Shown: in pieces, positions 25,326-33,959 of the stretch | How the letters are laid out: the number at the start of each line of letters is the position of its first letter | Position numbering within the stretch: position 1 is the stretch's first letter | Source of the DNA: HK1 sp965204915 | GTDB taxonomy: Bacteria > Pseudomonadota > Gammaproteobacteria > HK1 | NCBI GenBank assembly: GCA_965204915.1 | Contig: OZ242023.1 | Span: forward strand, 4,588,001 to 4,652,000 | Direction of reading: 5' to 3' | Length of the DNA: 64,000 nt | Notes under the pieces: model-generated | Database searches by the model: none | The model's input: only the letters and a program-made list of their open reading frames with translations | Told to the model about the DNA's origin: nothing | Translations under genes and position numbers: made by a program

Positions 25326-26846
25326 TCAGCGCATCCGGGCCGGGGCGCCGGCAGGCTCGCCCCGCGATGAAGCGGTGGACGTCGTGGCCGAAGCATCGGC
25401 GGGCGTGCTCCGCGGCGGATTCGGGGACACATCCGCCGGCTCCCTGGCGAGCGCGTCCCACGATGGACTCGATCGCCTCCCGCCCGGAGCATCGGCGAGC
25501 ACGCCCCGCAACGAGTTCGGGAGCGCCTCGACGATCGTGACCTCGGCGAACGTGCCCGCGAGCTCGGGCGGACCGGGGAAGTTCACCACCCGGTTGTTCT
25601 CCGTGCGCCCGCGCAGCTCCTCCGGGTTCTTCTTCGACGGCCCTTCCACGAGCACACGGGCCGTACCGCCCACCATCGCCCGCGACACACCGTGTGCGAG
25701 CTCCGTGATGCGCGCCTGGAGCCGGGCGAGGCGGCTGCGCTTCACGTCGAGAGGTACGGGATCGGGAAGCTCCGCCGCCGGGGTGCCGGGGCGCGCGCTG
25801 TAGATGAACGAGAACGAGGCGTCGAAGCCGACGGCGTCGATGAGATCCATCGTGGCGTCGAAATCGGCGTCGGTCTCGCCGGGGAAGCCCACGATGAAGT
25901 CCGAAGACAGGCTCAGATCGGGGCGCGCGGCACGCAGCCGTCGAACCTTCTCGACGTAATCCGCGGCAGTGTAGTTGCGCTTCATCAGCCCGAGGATCCG
26001 GTCGCTGCCGCTCTGCACCGGAAGGTGGAGGTGGCCCACCAGCTCCGGGACCTCCTCGTAGACGTCGATGAGGCTGCCGGTGAGCTCGGCCGGATGCGAG
26101 GTCGTGTACCGGATCCTGTCGATACCCTCTATAGCAGCAGCGTAGGCGATGAGCAAGGCCAGATCGCATTCGCGGCCGTCGTGCATCGCCCCGCGGTAGG
26201 CGTTCACGTTCTGGCCGAGGAAGGTGATCTCGCGCACCCCCTGCCCGGCCAGCGCGACCGTCTCGGCGATGACGTCGTCGAAGGGCCGGCTGAACTCCTC
26301 GCCCCGGGTGTAGGGGACGACGCAGAACGAGCAGTATTTGCTGCACCCCTCCATCACCGACACGAACGCGGTGGGGCCGTCCGCGCGCGGGTCGGGCAGC
26401 CGGTCGAACTTCTCGATCTCGGGAAACGAGACGTCCACCGCCGGGGAGCGGAGGCGGCGCGGGCCGGCCGTTCCGCCCGGACCGGCCCTTCCGTCCGGAC
26501 CGATCATCTCCGGCAGGCGGTGCAGGGTCTGGGGGCCGTACACCACGTCGACGTACGGCGCCCGCTCCCGGATCGCGGCGCCCTCCTGGCTCGCCACGCA
26601 GCCCCCGACCCCGATCACCAGCTCGGGACGCTCCTGCTTCCAGGCCCGCCAGCGGCCGATCTCGGAGAAGACCTTCTCCTGGGCCTTCTCCCGCACCGAG
26701 CAGGTGTTGACGAGCAGGACGTCCGCATCCTCGGCCCGCCCGGTGCGCTCCAGACCGTGCGAGGCCGCGAGCAGATCCGCGGTGCGCGCGGAGTCGTACT
26801 CGTTCATCTGGCAGCCGAAGGTCTTGATGTAGAGCTTGCGCGCCAT
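25326..26846 (-). CDS. miaB: tRNA-2-methylthio-N6-dimethylallyladenosine synthase MiaB
   Basis: MiaB adds the methylthio group to A37 of tRNAs reading UNN codons. The three N-terminal cluster cysteines (FGCQMNEYDS, VNTCSVREKA, VGGCVASQEG) and the radical-SAM motif CSKYCSFC are intact; a TRAM domain follows near residues 380-445. The protein is 506 residues, about 50 longer than usual. The extra C-terminal tail is Pro/Ser/Ala/Arg-rich (PSWDALAREPADVSPN ... GEPAGAPARMR) and probably dispensable. It is the first gene of the block, with vapBC divergent on the other side. Confidence 0.97.
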   Translation of the reverse strand: MARKLYIKTFGCQMNEYDSARTADLLAASHGLERTGRAEDADVLLVNTCSVREKAQEKVFSEIGRWRAWKQERPELVIGVGGCVASQEGAAIRERAPYVDVVYGPQTLHRLPEMIGPDGRAGPGGTAGPRRLRSPAVDVSFPEIEKFDRLPDPRADGPTAFVSVMEGCSKYCSFCVVPYTRGEEFSRPFDDVIAETVALAGQGVREITFLGQNVNAYRGAMHDGRECDLALLIAYAAAIEGIDRIRYTTSHPAELTGSLIDVYEEVPELVGHLHLPVQSGSDRILGLMKRNYTAADYVEKVRRLRAARPDLSLSSDFIVGFPGETDADFDATMDLIDAVGFDASFSFIYSARPGTPAAELPDPVPLDVKRSRLARLQARITELAHGVSRAMVGGTARVLVEGPSKKNPEELRGRTENNRVVNFPGPPELAGTFAEVTIVEALPNSLRGVLADAPGGRRSSPSWDALAREPADVSPNPPRSTPADASATTSTASSRGEPAGAPARMR

Positions 26847-27007
26847 GTCCGGGGGCCGTCCCGGCCCGTATCACCGCTCAGGATCGAAACGTACAGCATT
26901 CCCCGGAGGCGAGTCGATGCCGCAGACGGGATCGCAGCGCCCGCACCTTCGAGCACTGCATCTTCGGGCTTTGGTGAATCCGCATGGATATGTGCTAACG
27001 TCATCCC

Positions 27008-27247
27008 ATGCGTATACACATAGCATTGGACGATGCGCTGGTAGCCGAGCTCGATCGGCGCGCGGGCGCCAGGAGACGTAGCGCGTTCGTCGCGGAGCTG
27101 ATTGCTCGTGGGCTCGAGGACGAGCGGCGTTGGGACGAGATCGAAGCCGCACTCGGCAGCCTGCCCGATACGGGGCATGAGTGGGACGACGACCCGGCCG
27201 CATGGATCCGGCAGCAGCGACGAGGCGATCGCCAACGGTCCGGCTGA
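27008..27247 (+). CDS. vapB: VapB-type ribbon-helix-helix antitoxin
   Basis: A 79-residue protein starting MRIHIALDDALVAELDRRAG, followed by RRSAFVAELIARGL, a ribbon-helix-helix DNA-binding fold. The acidic C-terminus with Trp (LPDTGHEWDDDPAAWIR) is the toxin-binding tail. It is followed after 2 bp by the PIN toxin gene. Upstream, TATGTG (26988-26993) and CACATA (27015-27020, just inside the gene) form a small inverted repeat that could be the autoregulatory operator (inference). Confidence 0.88.
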   Translation: MRIHIALDDALVAELDRRAGARRRSAFVAELIARGLEDERRWDEIEAALGSLPDTGHEWDDDPAAWIRQQRRGDRQRSG

Positions 27248-27249
27248 CC

Positions 27250-27642
27250 ATGGCCCGCTTGCTGCTGGACTCGACGGTACTGATCGATGCGCTTCGTGGC
27301 CGTCCCGCCGCGGCTCGCGTGGCAGGTCTCCGGCGCACGGGGACGGAGCCTTGGGTTTGCGTCATCTCCGTCGAGGAGATCTGGCGCGGATTGGGTCCCG
27401 GTGAGGAAGTCTACGCCCGGCGGCTGTTCAATGGGTTGCGTCTCGCACCCTTGGGGGTGGCGGAAGGCGTGCGTGCGGGCCGCTGGCGAAGCTCGTTCGC
27501 GCGGCGCGGACTCACGCTCCATCAAGCCGACTGCCTGATTGCGGCTGCGGCGATCGGGATCGGCGCCGATCTTGCGACCGCGAACGTCGACGACTTTCCC
27601 ATGGATGAACTCGACGTCCAGCATTGGCCAGTGGGATCGTGA
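27250..27642 (+). CDS. vapC: VapC-type PIN-domain RNase toxin
   Basis: A 130-residue PIN nuclease. The four acidic residues are present: LLLDSTVLIDAL (Asp6), VISVEEIWRG (Glu), LHQADCLIAAAA (Asp) and TANVDDF (Asp). PIN toxins cut RNAs such as initiator tRNA or the sarcin-ricin loop. The start is ATGGCCCGC, 2 bp after the vapB stop. The gene converges with the ybaK-like gene, only 31 bp away. Confidence 0.9.
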   Translation: MARLLLDSTVLIDALRGRPAAARVAGLRRTGTEPWVCVISVEEIWRGLGPGEEVYARRLFNGLRLAPLGVAEGVRAGRWRSSFARRGLTLHQADCLIAAAAIGIGADLATANVDDFPMDELDVQHWPVGS

Positions 27643-27673
27643 TTCCGGATGCGGCGGAGGCCAGCGCCCACGC

Positions 27674-28174
27674 TCACGCCGGCGCATCGAGCGCGAGCCC
27701 CTCGATCACGCTGGCGCCCGGCATCCGCTCGAAGAGTGCCGGGGACACCCTGATCTTGCTCGACCGGTCGCCGCCGCCGAGGATCACCCATTCGCACGCC
27801 ATGATCCGCGCGTCGATCCAGATTTCGAGCCCGTCCGGCAAGGCGATCGGGGTGACCCCGCCGATCTCCATGCCGGTGGCCGCGCGGGTCTCGTCGGCGG
27901 ACGCGAACGACACCCGGCGCGCGCCGAGGCGCTTGCGCACGGTGCGGTTCACGTCGAGCCGGGTGTGGGCGAGGACCACGCAGGCGACGAAGCGCTCGCC
28001 GCCGGTCTTCGCCTTGACGAGGATGGTGTTGGCCGAGCGCTCGGGCGGATAGCCGTAGCGCTCGCAGAACACCGCGGTGTCGGCGAGCTCGGGATCGCAG
28101 GGGAAGATCTCGTACCCGACCCCCGAGGCGTCGAGGGCCGCCCGGATCCGCTCGGCGAGCGCGGCATCGGTCAT
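27674..28174 (-). CDS. YbaK/EbsC-like aminoacyl-tRNA deacylase
   Basis: A 166-residue protein of the YbaK/ProX editing fold that removes wrongly attached amino acids from tRNA. Features are PPERSANTILVKAKTGGERFVACVVLAHTRLDVN (with the conserved Lys of ILVKAK) and the Gly-rich end MEIGGVTPIALPDGLEIWID. The specific substrate is not predictable. The start MTDAALAERIRAAL (28174) is preferred. Three further degenerate copies of the start region lie upstream in the same orientation, so a longer product is possible but unlikely. Confidence 0.85.
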   Translation of the reverse strand: MTDAALAERIRAALDASGVGYEIFPCDPELADTAVFCERYGYPPERSANTILVKAKTGGERFVACVVLAHTRLDVNRTVRKRLGARRVSFASADETRAATGMEIGGVTPIALPDGLEIWIDARIMACEWVILGGGDRSSKIRVSPALFERMPGASVIEGLALDAPA

Positions 28175-28362
28175 GCGGGAGCCTCCGGTGCGGTGGGACG
28201 CCATCGCGCCTCCCCTGGCGGCGGCATCGGTCATGCGCAAGGTCCTCCGGTCACGTGATGCGCCGTCGCGCTTCCCGCCGGGGCGGCGGCGGTCATGCAC
28301 GAGGTCCTTCGTCGAAGCGGCCCAGGCCGCCGCTCCTCTCGTCGCGGTGGGGGCCGGTCATG
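28160..28362. repeat. Degenerate tandem repeats of a start-codon region, period about 60 bp
   Basis: GCGGCATCGGTCATGCG occurs at 28161 and exactly 60 bp later at 28221, followed by the weaker copies GGCGGCGGTCATGCAC (about 28282) and GGGGCCGGTCATGCGC (about 28347). Each contains a minus-strand ATGACCG like the true start of the ybaK-like gene. They fill the gap to ilvE. Confidence 0.7.
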
Positions 28363-28377
28363 CGCCGGATCCCTCCG

Positions 28378-29295
28378 TCAGCCGTACACCGGCGTGCGCC
28401 ACTCCGGGTGGTCGTCGAGCGCGCCGGTGGCGATGCCGAAGAAGACCTCCTGGAGCCGGCGCACCACCGGCCCGACCTTCCCGTCCCCGACCGGCAGGCG
28501 GTCGACGACGGTGAGCGGGGTGACCTCCCAGGCGGTGCCGCAGAAGAAGGCTTCCTCCGCCGCCGCGAGCTCGCTGCGGTCGACGTCGCGCTCGACCACC
28601 TCCATGTCCAGGTACTCGCGGCAGAGCGTCATCACCGTGCGCCGGGTGATGCTCTCCAGGATGTCGCTGGTCACCGGGGGGGTCACCGCCTTGCCGTCGC
28701 GGATCATGAACAGGCACATCCCCGGACCCTCCGCGACCTTGCCGCGGCTGTTGAGCAGGATGGCGGTGTCGTACCCGTCGGCCCGGGCCTGCAACGCAGC
28801 GAGACGCCCGTTCTGGTAGTTCGCGTTGCACTTCACCCGCATCGGCATCGCGGTGTCCGGGACGCGCTGCCAGGAGCTGATCTGGGCGGAGCACCCGCCC
28901 TCGGTCCGGGGGATGTCGTGCCGCGGCCCGGAGAAGATCGCGAGCCCGATCGGCCCGGTGGTCGAAGGGGGGCCGAAACCCTCGACGAACACCGTGACCA
29001 TGACGTGGACGTTCTCCCTGGCCTCGTTGGCCCGCAGCAGCTCCAGCACCTTCTCCCCGACCACGGCGCCGGGGAGGATTTCGTCGAAGCGCATGAACTT
29101 CTGGGAGAACTCCAGCCGCTGCATGTGCTCGGCGAGCTGCAGCACGAACATCTGTTCCCGCTCCGCGTTCCAGTAGCCGCGCAGCCCCTCGAAGATCCCG
29201 GTGCCGAACTTGAACCCGACGCTTGCGATATGGACCTTGCCGTCTTCCCACGGGACCACTCGATCGTTCAGGTAGACGAATTTCGGATGCGGCAT
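28378..29295 (-). CDS. ilvE: Branched-chain amino acid aminotransferase
   Basis: A class IV PLP-dependent aminotransferase for the last step of Leu, Ile and Val synthesis. The 305-residue product shows KFVYLNDRVVPWEDGKVHI, the substrate loop GIFEGLRGYWN, the PLP-Lys region RVKCNANYQNG, and the cofactor site GMCLFMIRDG and ESITRRTVMTL. The ATG at 29295 gives a normal N-terminus. It lies 85 bp downstream of hspQ on the same strand. A D-amino-acid or lyase relative is possible, but the length and the EGLRGY motif favour IlvE. Confidence 0.92.
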   Translation of the reverse strand: MPHPKFVYLNDRVVPWEDGKVHIASVGFKFGTGIFEGLRGYWNAEREQMFVLQLAEHMQRLEFSQKFMRFDEILPGAVVGEKVLELLRANEARENVHVMVTVFVEGFGPPSTTGPIGLAIFSGPRHDIPRTEGGCSAQISSWQRVPDTAMPMRVKCNANYQNGRLAALQARADGYDTAILLNSRGKVAEGPGMCLFMIRDGKAVTPPVTSDILESITRRTVMTLCREYLDMEVVERDVDRSELAAAEEAFFCGTAWEVTPLTVVDRLPVGDGKVGPVVRRLQEVFFGIATGALDDHPEWRTPVYG

Positions 29296-29380
29296 GGTTC
29301 GGGCTCCTTGGTGGAACTTCGGGCGAGGGGCAATCGAGCGGACGGAGTGAAGCGGATGGTGGAGGCCGGGAGCGCCCCGC

Positions 29381-29710
29381 TCAGTGCATCAACTGCTCCA
29401 GGACCGCGTACTGGCCGCCGTGCAGCTCGCCGAACAGATCGCCGACGTGGGGATGCTGCACCGGCTCGCCGGATTCGTCGACGAGGAGGTTCTGCTCGGA
29501 GACGTAGGCGATGTACGCCGTCGTCTCGTTCTCGGCGAGGAGGTGGTAGAAGGGCTGGTCCTTGCGGGGTCGAAGGTGCTCCGGGATCGATTCCCACCAC
29601 TCCTCGGTGCTGTTGAAGACGGGGTCGACATCGAAGATGACGCCCCGGAACGGGTGGACGCGGTGGCGCACCACTTGGCCGATTCGAAATTTCGCGGTCC
29701 TGTCGAACAT
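29381..29710 (-). CDS. hspQ: Heat shock protein HspQ
   Basis: A small hemimethylated-DNA-binding/YccV-like protein that in enterobacteria promotes degradation of DnaA and acts as a Lon specificity factor. The 109-residue product matches the family: KFRIGQVVRHRVHPFRGVIFDVDP, then PFYHLLAENETTAYIAYVSEQNLL. I chose the ATG at 29710 by alignment with the family start. No clear ribosome-binding site precedes it. No heat-shock promoter was evident. Confidence 0.9.
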   Translation of the reverse strand: MFDRTAKFRIGQVVRHRVHPFRGVIFDVDPVFNSTEEWWESIPEHLRPRKDQPFYHLLAENETTAYIAYVSEQNLLVDESGEPVQHPHVGDLFGELHGGQYAVLEQLMH

Positions 29711-30057
29711 CGCTGTCGATATGGAGCATGAAGCGGGCATTTCGAGCATCCCGGCTACCCGGCTCGCCCGTACCGGGTACCGCCATGAACAAGGATAGTA
29801 GCGCAACGGGACGTGCAATACCCGCAGCGCGCAGTGACGTGCCGAACGCACGCCACGGCCCCGCCGGCTCCCGACGGCGGGATCGATTCACGCTGCGGAA
29901 TCGACGTGCGCACGCGACCCCGGTTCGGTCGGCTCGGGACGATGGGCGCCCTGGGAGCGGCGCGTCCCGACGGACGCAGGCGCCTCGCCCGCATCGTCGG
30001 CGACTTGTTGCGGGCCCTTGGTCCCGGAGCGGGCGAGACGTCTCGACGACTTCAGAC
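29711..30057. other. Gene-free interval
   Basis: I see no convincing gene or RNA in these 347 bp between hspQ and the MITE. A single arm of the second palindrome family (GGGAGCGGCGCGTCCC) occurs near 29953. A promoter for hspQ should be here but no clear -35/-10 pair stands out. Confidence 0.5.
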
Positions 30058-30211
30058 CTCAAGTTTCGGGATTCAAAATACCTTGAATCAGGCGATGGAT
30101 TCCCGCTTTCGCGGGAATGACGACCAGCGTAAAAGTAACGTGTCTCGCTGAAATGACGTCATTCCCGCGAAAGCGGGAATCCATTTCGGTCAGCGAATCC
30201 CGAAACTTGAG
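30058..30211. mobile_element. MITE family 1, copy 2 (154 bp), inserted at a stop codon
   Basis: It has the same 17-bp ends as the copy at 20151 and the same internal orientation. The 7-bp target duplication TTCAGAC is exact (30051-30057 and 30212-30218). On the minus strand the target reads GTCTGAA and contains the last Val codon and TGA of the isomerase gene at 30213, which remain intact. No coding capacity. Confidence 0.93.
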
Positions 30212-30212
30212 T

Positions 30213-31043
30213 TCAGACGTAGCGCTGGTGGCGTTCCACGCAGGTGCGCAGCACCTCGTCCGGGTCACGGCGCCACCAGCTCCTGGAGAAGATCTCCACC
30301 TCGCACGGCCCGGTGTAGCCCGCACGCTCCACCCGGCCCCGGATGCGCGGGATGTCGATCACGCCGTCCCCCATCATGCCGCGGTCGAGCAGCAGATCGG
30401 TGGTCGGCACCAGCCAGTCGCAGATGTGGAAGGCCAGGATCCGGTCGCCGGCGCGGGCGATCTCGCGCTCCAGGTTCGGATCCCACCATAGATGATAGAC
30501 GTCGACGGCGACCCCCACCCCCTCCCCGAGGGCGTCGCAGAGGTCGTTGGCGTGGGCGAGGGTATTCACGCAGGCCCGGTCCGCGGCGTACATCGGGTGC
30601 AGCGGCTCGATGGCGAGCGGCACCGACGCGGCGCGGGCGTGTTCCAGCAGGGCCGCGATCCCGTCCTGCACCTGTGCCTGGGCGCCGCCGAGGTCCTTCG
30701 ACCCCGGCGGCAGGCCGCCGGCGACCAGGATCAGGCAGGCGGCGCCGATGGCCGCCGCTTCATCGACGGCGCGGCGGTTGTCGTCGAGCGCGGCCTGGCG
30801 CCCGGCGGCATCCGCCACCGGGAACATTCCGCCACGGCACAGGCCGGAGACGCGAAGGCCGTGGCCCGCGATCATCCGCGTCGCCTCGTCGATGCCGCAT
30901 TCGGCCAGCTTGTCGCGCCACACCGCGATCCCGCCGATGCCGTGGCGGGCACAGCCCTCGATGCACTCGCGCAGCGTCCACTGCTCCCGCACCGTGACGG
31001 TGTTCAGCGAGATGAGGGCGGTATCGTTCGACAGGTCGCGCAT
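30213..31043 (-). CDS. Sugar phosphate isomerase/epimerase-like TIM-barrel protein
   Basis: A 276-residue AP-endonuclease-2-fold protein (hydroxypyruvate isomerase/xylose isomerase-like). Putative metal ligands are present: Glu in LAIEPLHPMYA, Asp in VAVDVYHLWWDP, His in ILAFHICDWLVP and Glu in CEVEIFSRSWW. The C-terminus (VERHQRYV) is also typical. Substrate cannot be read from sequence; such proteins often act in sugar or inositol catabolism. It is monocistronic here; 255 bp of featureless DNA separate its start from the IS at 31299. Confidence 0.85.
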   Translation of the reverse strand: MRDLSNDTALISLNTVTVREQWTLRECIEGCARHGIGGIAVWRDKLAECGIDEATRMIAGHGLRVSGLCRGGMFPVADAAGRQAALDDNRRAVDEAAAIGAACLILVAGGLPPGSKDLGGAQAQVQDGIAALLEHARAASVPLAIEPLHPMYAADRACVNTLAHANDLCDALGEGVGVAVDVYHLWWDPNLEREIARAGDRILAFHICDWLVPTTDLLLDRGMMGDGVIDIPRIRGRVERAGYTGPCEVEIFSRSWWRRDPDEVLRTCVERHQRYV

Positions 31044-31298
31044 CGGGCCACTCCATCAACAGCGGCAGGCGCCAGACGCCGACGCCGTGCAGCGCCCGCC
31101 ACCACGCATTCCGGATCGCCCGGCCGCCCCGCCGCCTCCGCCAGCCGGTATCCCCCGAAATCCCTCCGGCGAACGCGTCTCGTCCTCCAGTGTACCGAAG
31201 CATCCGCCGGCAGCGGGATCATGCCGCCGGAGCGGCCGGAAGGCCACTTCGCGAAGAGACGGGTCTCCTCTCGGAGGTTGCGAGGAGCCGCGGGATCG

Positions 31299-32962
31299 CA
31301 GCGATTTCCGCTAACTCCCGAAGCTGCGTATGAAGGGGATTTGCGGGGCGTCGAAAAATAGTTTCTCGCAGACTTTCAGAGCATTGGAGGCCATAATTGG
31401 AGCGATTCCACAGATGGAGCTCCAATGATGGGACGCGAGGCGAAGTTTCGCAAGACGCTGTCGATGCCAGGGCTGCTGGCGCAGATGCGGCGCTGCTTCG
31501 AGGGGGTCGAGGACGAGGTGGCGGGCCGTGGGCTGAGCTTGGCGGACTGTCTGATGTCGGGGTTGGCGATATTCTCGTTGAAGTACCCGTCGCTGCTGCA
31601 ATTCGAGCAGGACGCCCGGGGTCTGGGGGAGTCGGCGCACGAGCCGCGGCGGGAGAACCTGCGCAGTCTGTTCGGGGTGGAGCGGGCGCCGTCGGACGTG
31701 CGGCTGCGCGAGCGTCTGGATGAGGTGGACCCGAGGGAGCTGCGTGCGCCGTTCAAGCGGCTGTTTGCGCGGGCGCAGCGCGGCGGAGCGCTGGCGGGGT
31801 TCGAGTGGCTGGAGGGTCGGTACTTGCTGTCGGTGGACGGCACGGGGCACTTCTCGTCGTCGAAGGTGCATTGCGCGAACTGCTGCGAGAGGCGTCACAG
31901 GGACGGGACGACGACGTACTACCACCAGTCGCTGTGCGCGGTGCTGGTCCATCCGCAGCGCCGGGAGGTGGTGCCGGTGGTGGCGCCGGAGGCGATAGTG
32001 AAGTCGGATGGGCGGAAGAAGAACGACTGCGAGAGGAGAGCGGCGAAGCGTCTGCTGACGGAGCTGCGGCGTGAGCACCCGCACTTGGCGCTGGTGGTGG
32101 TAGAGGACGGATTGGCGTCGAACGGGCCGCATATCCGGCTGTTGAAGGAGCTGGACATGCGGTTCGTGCTGGGGGCGAAGCCGGGCGACCACAAGGCGCT
32201 GTTCGAGTGGGTGGAGCAGTTGGAGGCGCATCCGCCGGCGGACCCGGCGAAGCGGGTGGTGCGTTGGGAGACGGTGGACGGCGACGGCACGACGCACTGC
32301 TTTCGGTGGCTCAACGGTGTGCCGCTCAACGACACGCACTTTGATTTGGAGGTGAACTTCCTTGACTACCGGGAGAGGAGGCGCAATGGCAAGGAGAGGC
32401 GTTTCTCGTGGGTCACGGACCTGCGGGTCGAGCCGTGCAATGCGATGAAGCTGATGCGCGCCGGAAGGGCGCGCTGGCGCATCGAGAACGAGACGTTCAA
32501 CACCCTGAAGAATCAAGGCTACGAGTTCGAGCACAACTTCGGCCACGGCAAGAAGAACCTGGCGACGGTGTTTGCGGCGCTGATGATGCTGGCGTTCGCC
32601 ATCGACCAGGTTCAGAAGATGTGCTGTGCGCTGTTCCAGGCGGCGCTGGCGAGGAAGAAGCGGGCGAAGTACTTCTGGGAGGACTTGCGCGCGCTGTTCA
32701 TGAGCTACCGGCTCCCGGACTGGGAGACGTTGTACCGGGCGTTGGCCTTCGGCCACCATGCGCCGGTGCCGGTGGCGCACGACACGTCGTAGGCTCGGCG
32801 CCGGGCCGTGTCGCGCTCGCAACCGCCTTGCCGCTTCAGGGAATCGACATCGCCGCCCGTTGCATCCGGCCCAAGGCCGGAGGGGAGGCGTTGTCCCGCG
32901 CACTCGGCGCCCGAGGGTTCTGCCGGCTCACCGGATATCCGGACCCTTAGCGGAAATCGCTG
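31299..32962 (+). mobile_element. Intact insertion sequence, copy 1 (1664 bp)
   Basis: The ends are inverted repeats: CAGCGATTTCCGCTAA on the left and its exact complement TTAGCGGAAATCGCTG on the right (16 bp). Directly flanking 9-bp target duplications are GCGGGATCG at 31290-31298 and 32963-32971. The single transposase gene lies between. The perfect duplication implies that this copy arrived by transposition without later rearrangement. The IS family is not assigned from sequence alone. Confidence 0.95.
31425..32792 (+). CDS. DDE transposase of IS copy 1
   Basis: A 455-residue DDE transposase. The first Asp is in LLSVDGTGHFSSSK, the second in VVVEDGLASNGPHI, and the catalytic Glu in RWRIENETFNTLKNQGYEFEHNFGHG, an IS4-superfamily-like Y/R-E-K arrangement. 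A Cys pair (CANCCERRH) near residue 150 could bind metal. The frame is full length and undisrupted, so it may be active. It is homologous along its whole length to the transposase at 48888-50216. Confidence 0.93.
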   Translation: MMGREAKFRKTLSMPGLLAQMRRCFEGVEDEVAGRGLSLADCLMSGLAIFSLKYPSLLQFEQDARGLGESAHEPRRENLRSLFGVERAPSDVRLRERLDEVDPRELRAPFKRLFARAQRGGALAGFEWLEGRYLLSVDGTGHFSSSKVHCANCCERRHRDGTTTYYHQSLCAVLVHPQRREVVPVVAPEAIVKSDGRKKNDCERRAAKRLLTELRREHPHLALVVVEDGLASNGPHIRLLKELDMRFVLGAKPGDHKALFEWVEQLEAHPPADPAKRVVRWETVDGDGTTHCFRWLNGVPLNDTHFDLEVNFLDYRERRRNGKERRFSWVTDLRVEPCNAMKLMRAGRARWRIENETFNTLKNQGYEFEHNFGHGKKNLATVFAALMMLAFAIDQVQKMCCALFQAALARKKRAKYFWEDLRALFMSYRLPDWETLYRALAFGHHAPVPVAHDTS

Positions 32963-33045
32963 GCGGGATCGTGACGTGTCTCCAAAGCGGACATGGCGGC
33001 GCTATGATTACACGAGGAACGGCCGACGGCGCCGTGACGCTCGAA

Positions 33046-33198
33046 CTCAAGTTTCGGGATTCGCTGACCGAAATGGATTCCCGCTTGCGCGGGAATGACG
33101 TCATTTCAGCGAGACGCGTTGCTTTTTAGCTGGCAGTCATTCCCGCGCAAGCGGGAATCCATCGCTTGATTCAGGCATTTTGAATCCCGAAATTTGAG
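33046..33198. mobile_element. MITE family 1, copy 3 (153 bp)
   Basis: The left end is CTCAAGTTTCGGGATTC; the right end differs by one base (GAATCCCGAAATTTGAG). The interior is in the opposite orientation to copies 1 and 2. Flanks GCTCGAA (33039-33045) and GCTAGAA (33199-33205) are a 7-bp target duplication with one mismatch, so this copy is probably older. It lies 84 bp right of the IS. Confidence 0.88.
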
Positions 33199-33356
33199 GC
33201 TAGAAGACGGATGCTCGAAAAAGAAGAGGAGGAGACGATGCCGCTGCTCGCCGAGGGCGGCCCCGCGTCGGTCGCCGACCTTCCCGGCGCCCAATCGGGA
33301 CGGTATGTCCACACCACTTGCCCCGACGTCCGGGAGCCTGGCCCAGGAGACGGTCC

Positions 33357-33959
33357 ATGAAGGCGCCGGCACGGAAAATGCCCGAGCGAACCTATCCGCG
33401 CCGGCCGGCAGGCCGCAAGTACCGCCGCCGCAGTCGCTTTCGGTGGCGGGACCATGGCATCCCCCTGTTCGTGGTCGCCTATTTGTCTCTCGCCCTCGCG
33501 AAGCCCCTGTCCCAGGCGTTGGAGAGACCCGTCGCCGATATTTCCGATCACGAGATCTTTCCTTTTTTCGCCTGGACCCTGTTCTCGTTCACCCCCGGAT
33601 GGCACAAGACCGAAAACGCCGTCGTCGTTCACTCGATCGATGGAAAGCCGGTTCCTGGAATTCGCTATGCGATTCCGAACGGAGGCATCCGCGACTGGAA
33701 GGTGCTGGAGGGGGTCGTCGGGCTCTGTCGCCGCCGCCCCGATGAATGCGGCGCCGCCGCAAGGAAATCCATCGCTCCGATCGTCCGGCGCGTCACCAGG
33801 GGCGACGCCGTCGAGTTCAGCATCATCGAGGTCGACGTCGATCTCCGGGACGTCCAGGAAGACATCCGCGGCCTGGCGGCGGGAGAAACGAGCAAGACCG
33901 ACCACTATCGGCCTGGGAAGAGGATCGGCCGCTGGACGATTCCAAGGAAAGGCACGTGA
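33357..33959 (+). CDS. Uncharacterised membrane-anchored protein next to HTTM/DCC gene
   Basis: A 200-residue protein not recognised by family. It has a strongly basic N-terminus (RRPAGRKYRRRSRFRWRDHG), one hydrophobic segment (IPLFVVAYLSLALA, about residues 35-48), and then an extracytoplasmic-looking domain with FPFFAWTLFSFTPGW and FSIIEVDVDLRDVQED. The ATG at 33357 follows GGAGA. The stop overlaps the GTG start of the next gene (GTGA), so the two are translationally coupled and probably work together. The phrase W-LFS-P-W is reminiscent of small partners of HTTM-domain proteins, but I would not assign a function. Confidence 0.7.
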   Translation: MKAPARKMPERTYPRRPAGRKYRRRSRFRWRDHGIPLFVVAYLSLALAKPLSQALERPVADISDHEIFPFFAWTLFSFTPGWHKTENAVVVHSIDGKPVPGIRYAIPNGGIRDWKVLEGVVGLCRRRPDECGAAARKSIAPIVRRVTRGDAVEFSIIEVDVDLRDVQEDIRGLAAGETSKTDHYRPGKRIGRWTIPRKGT

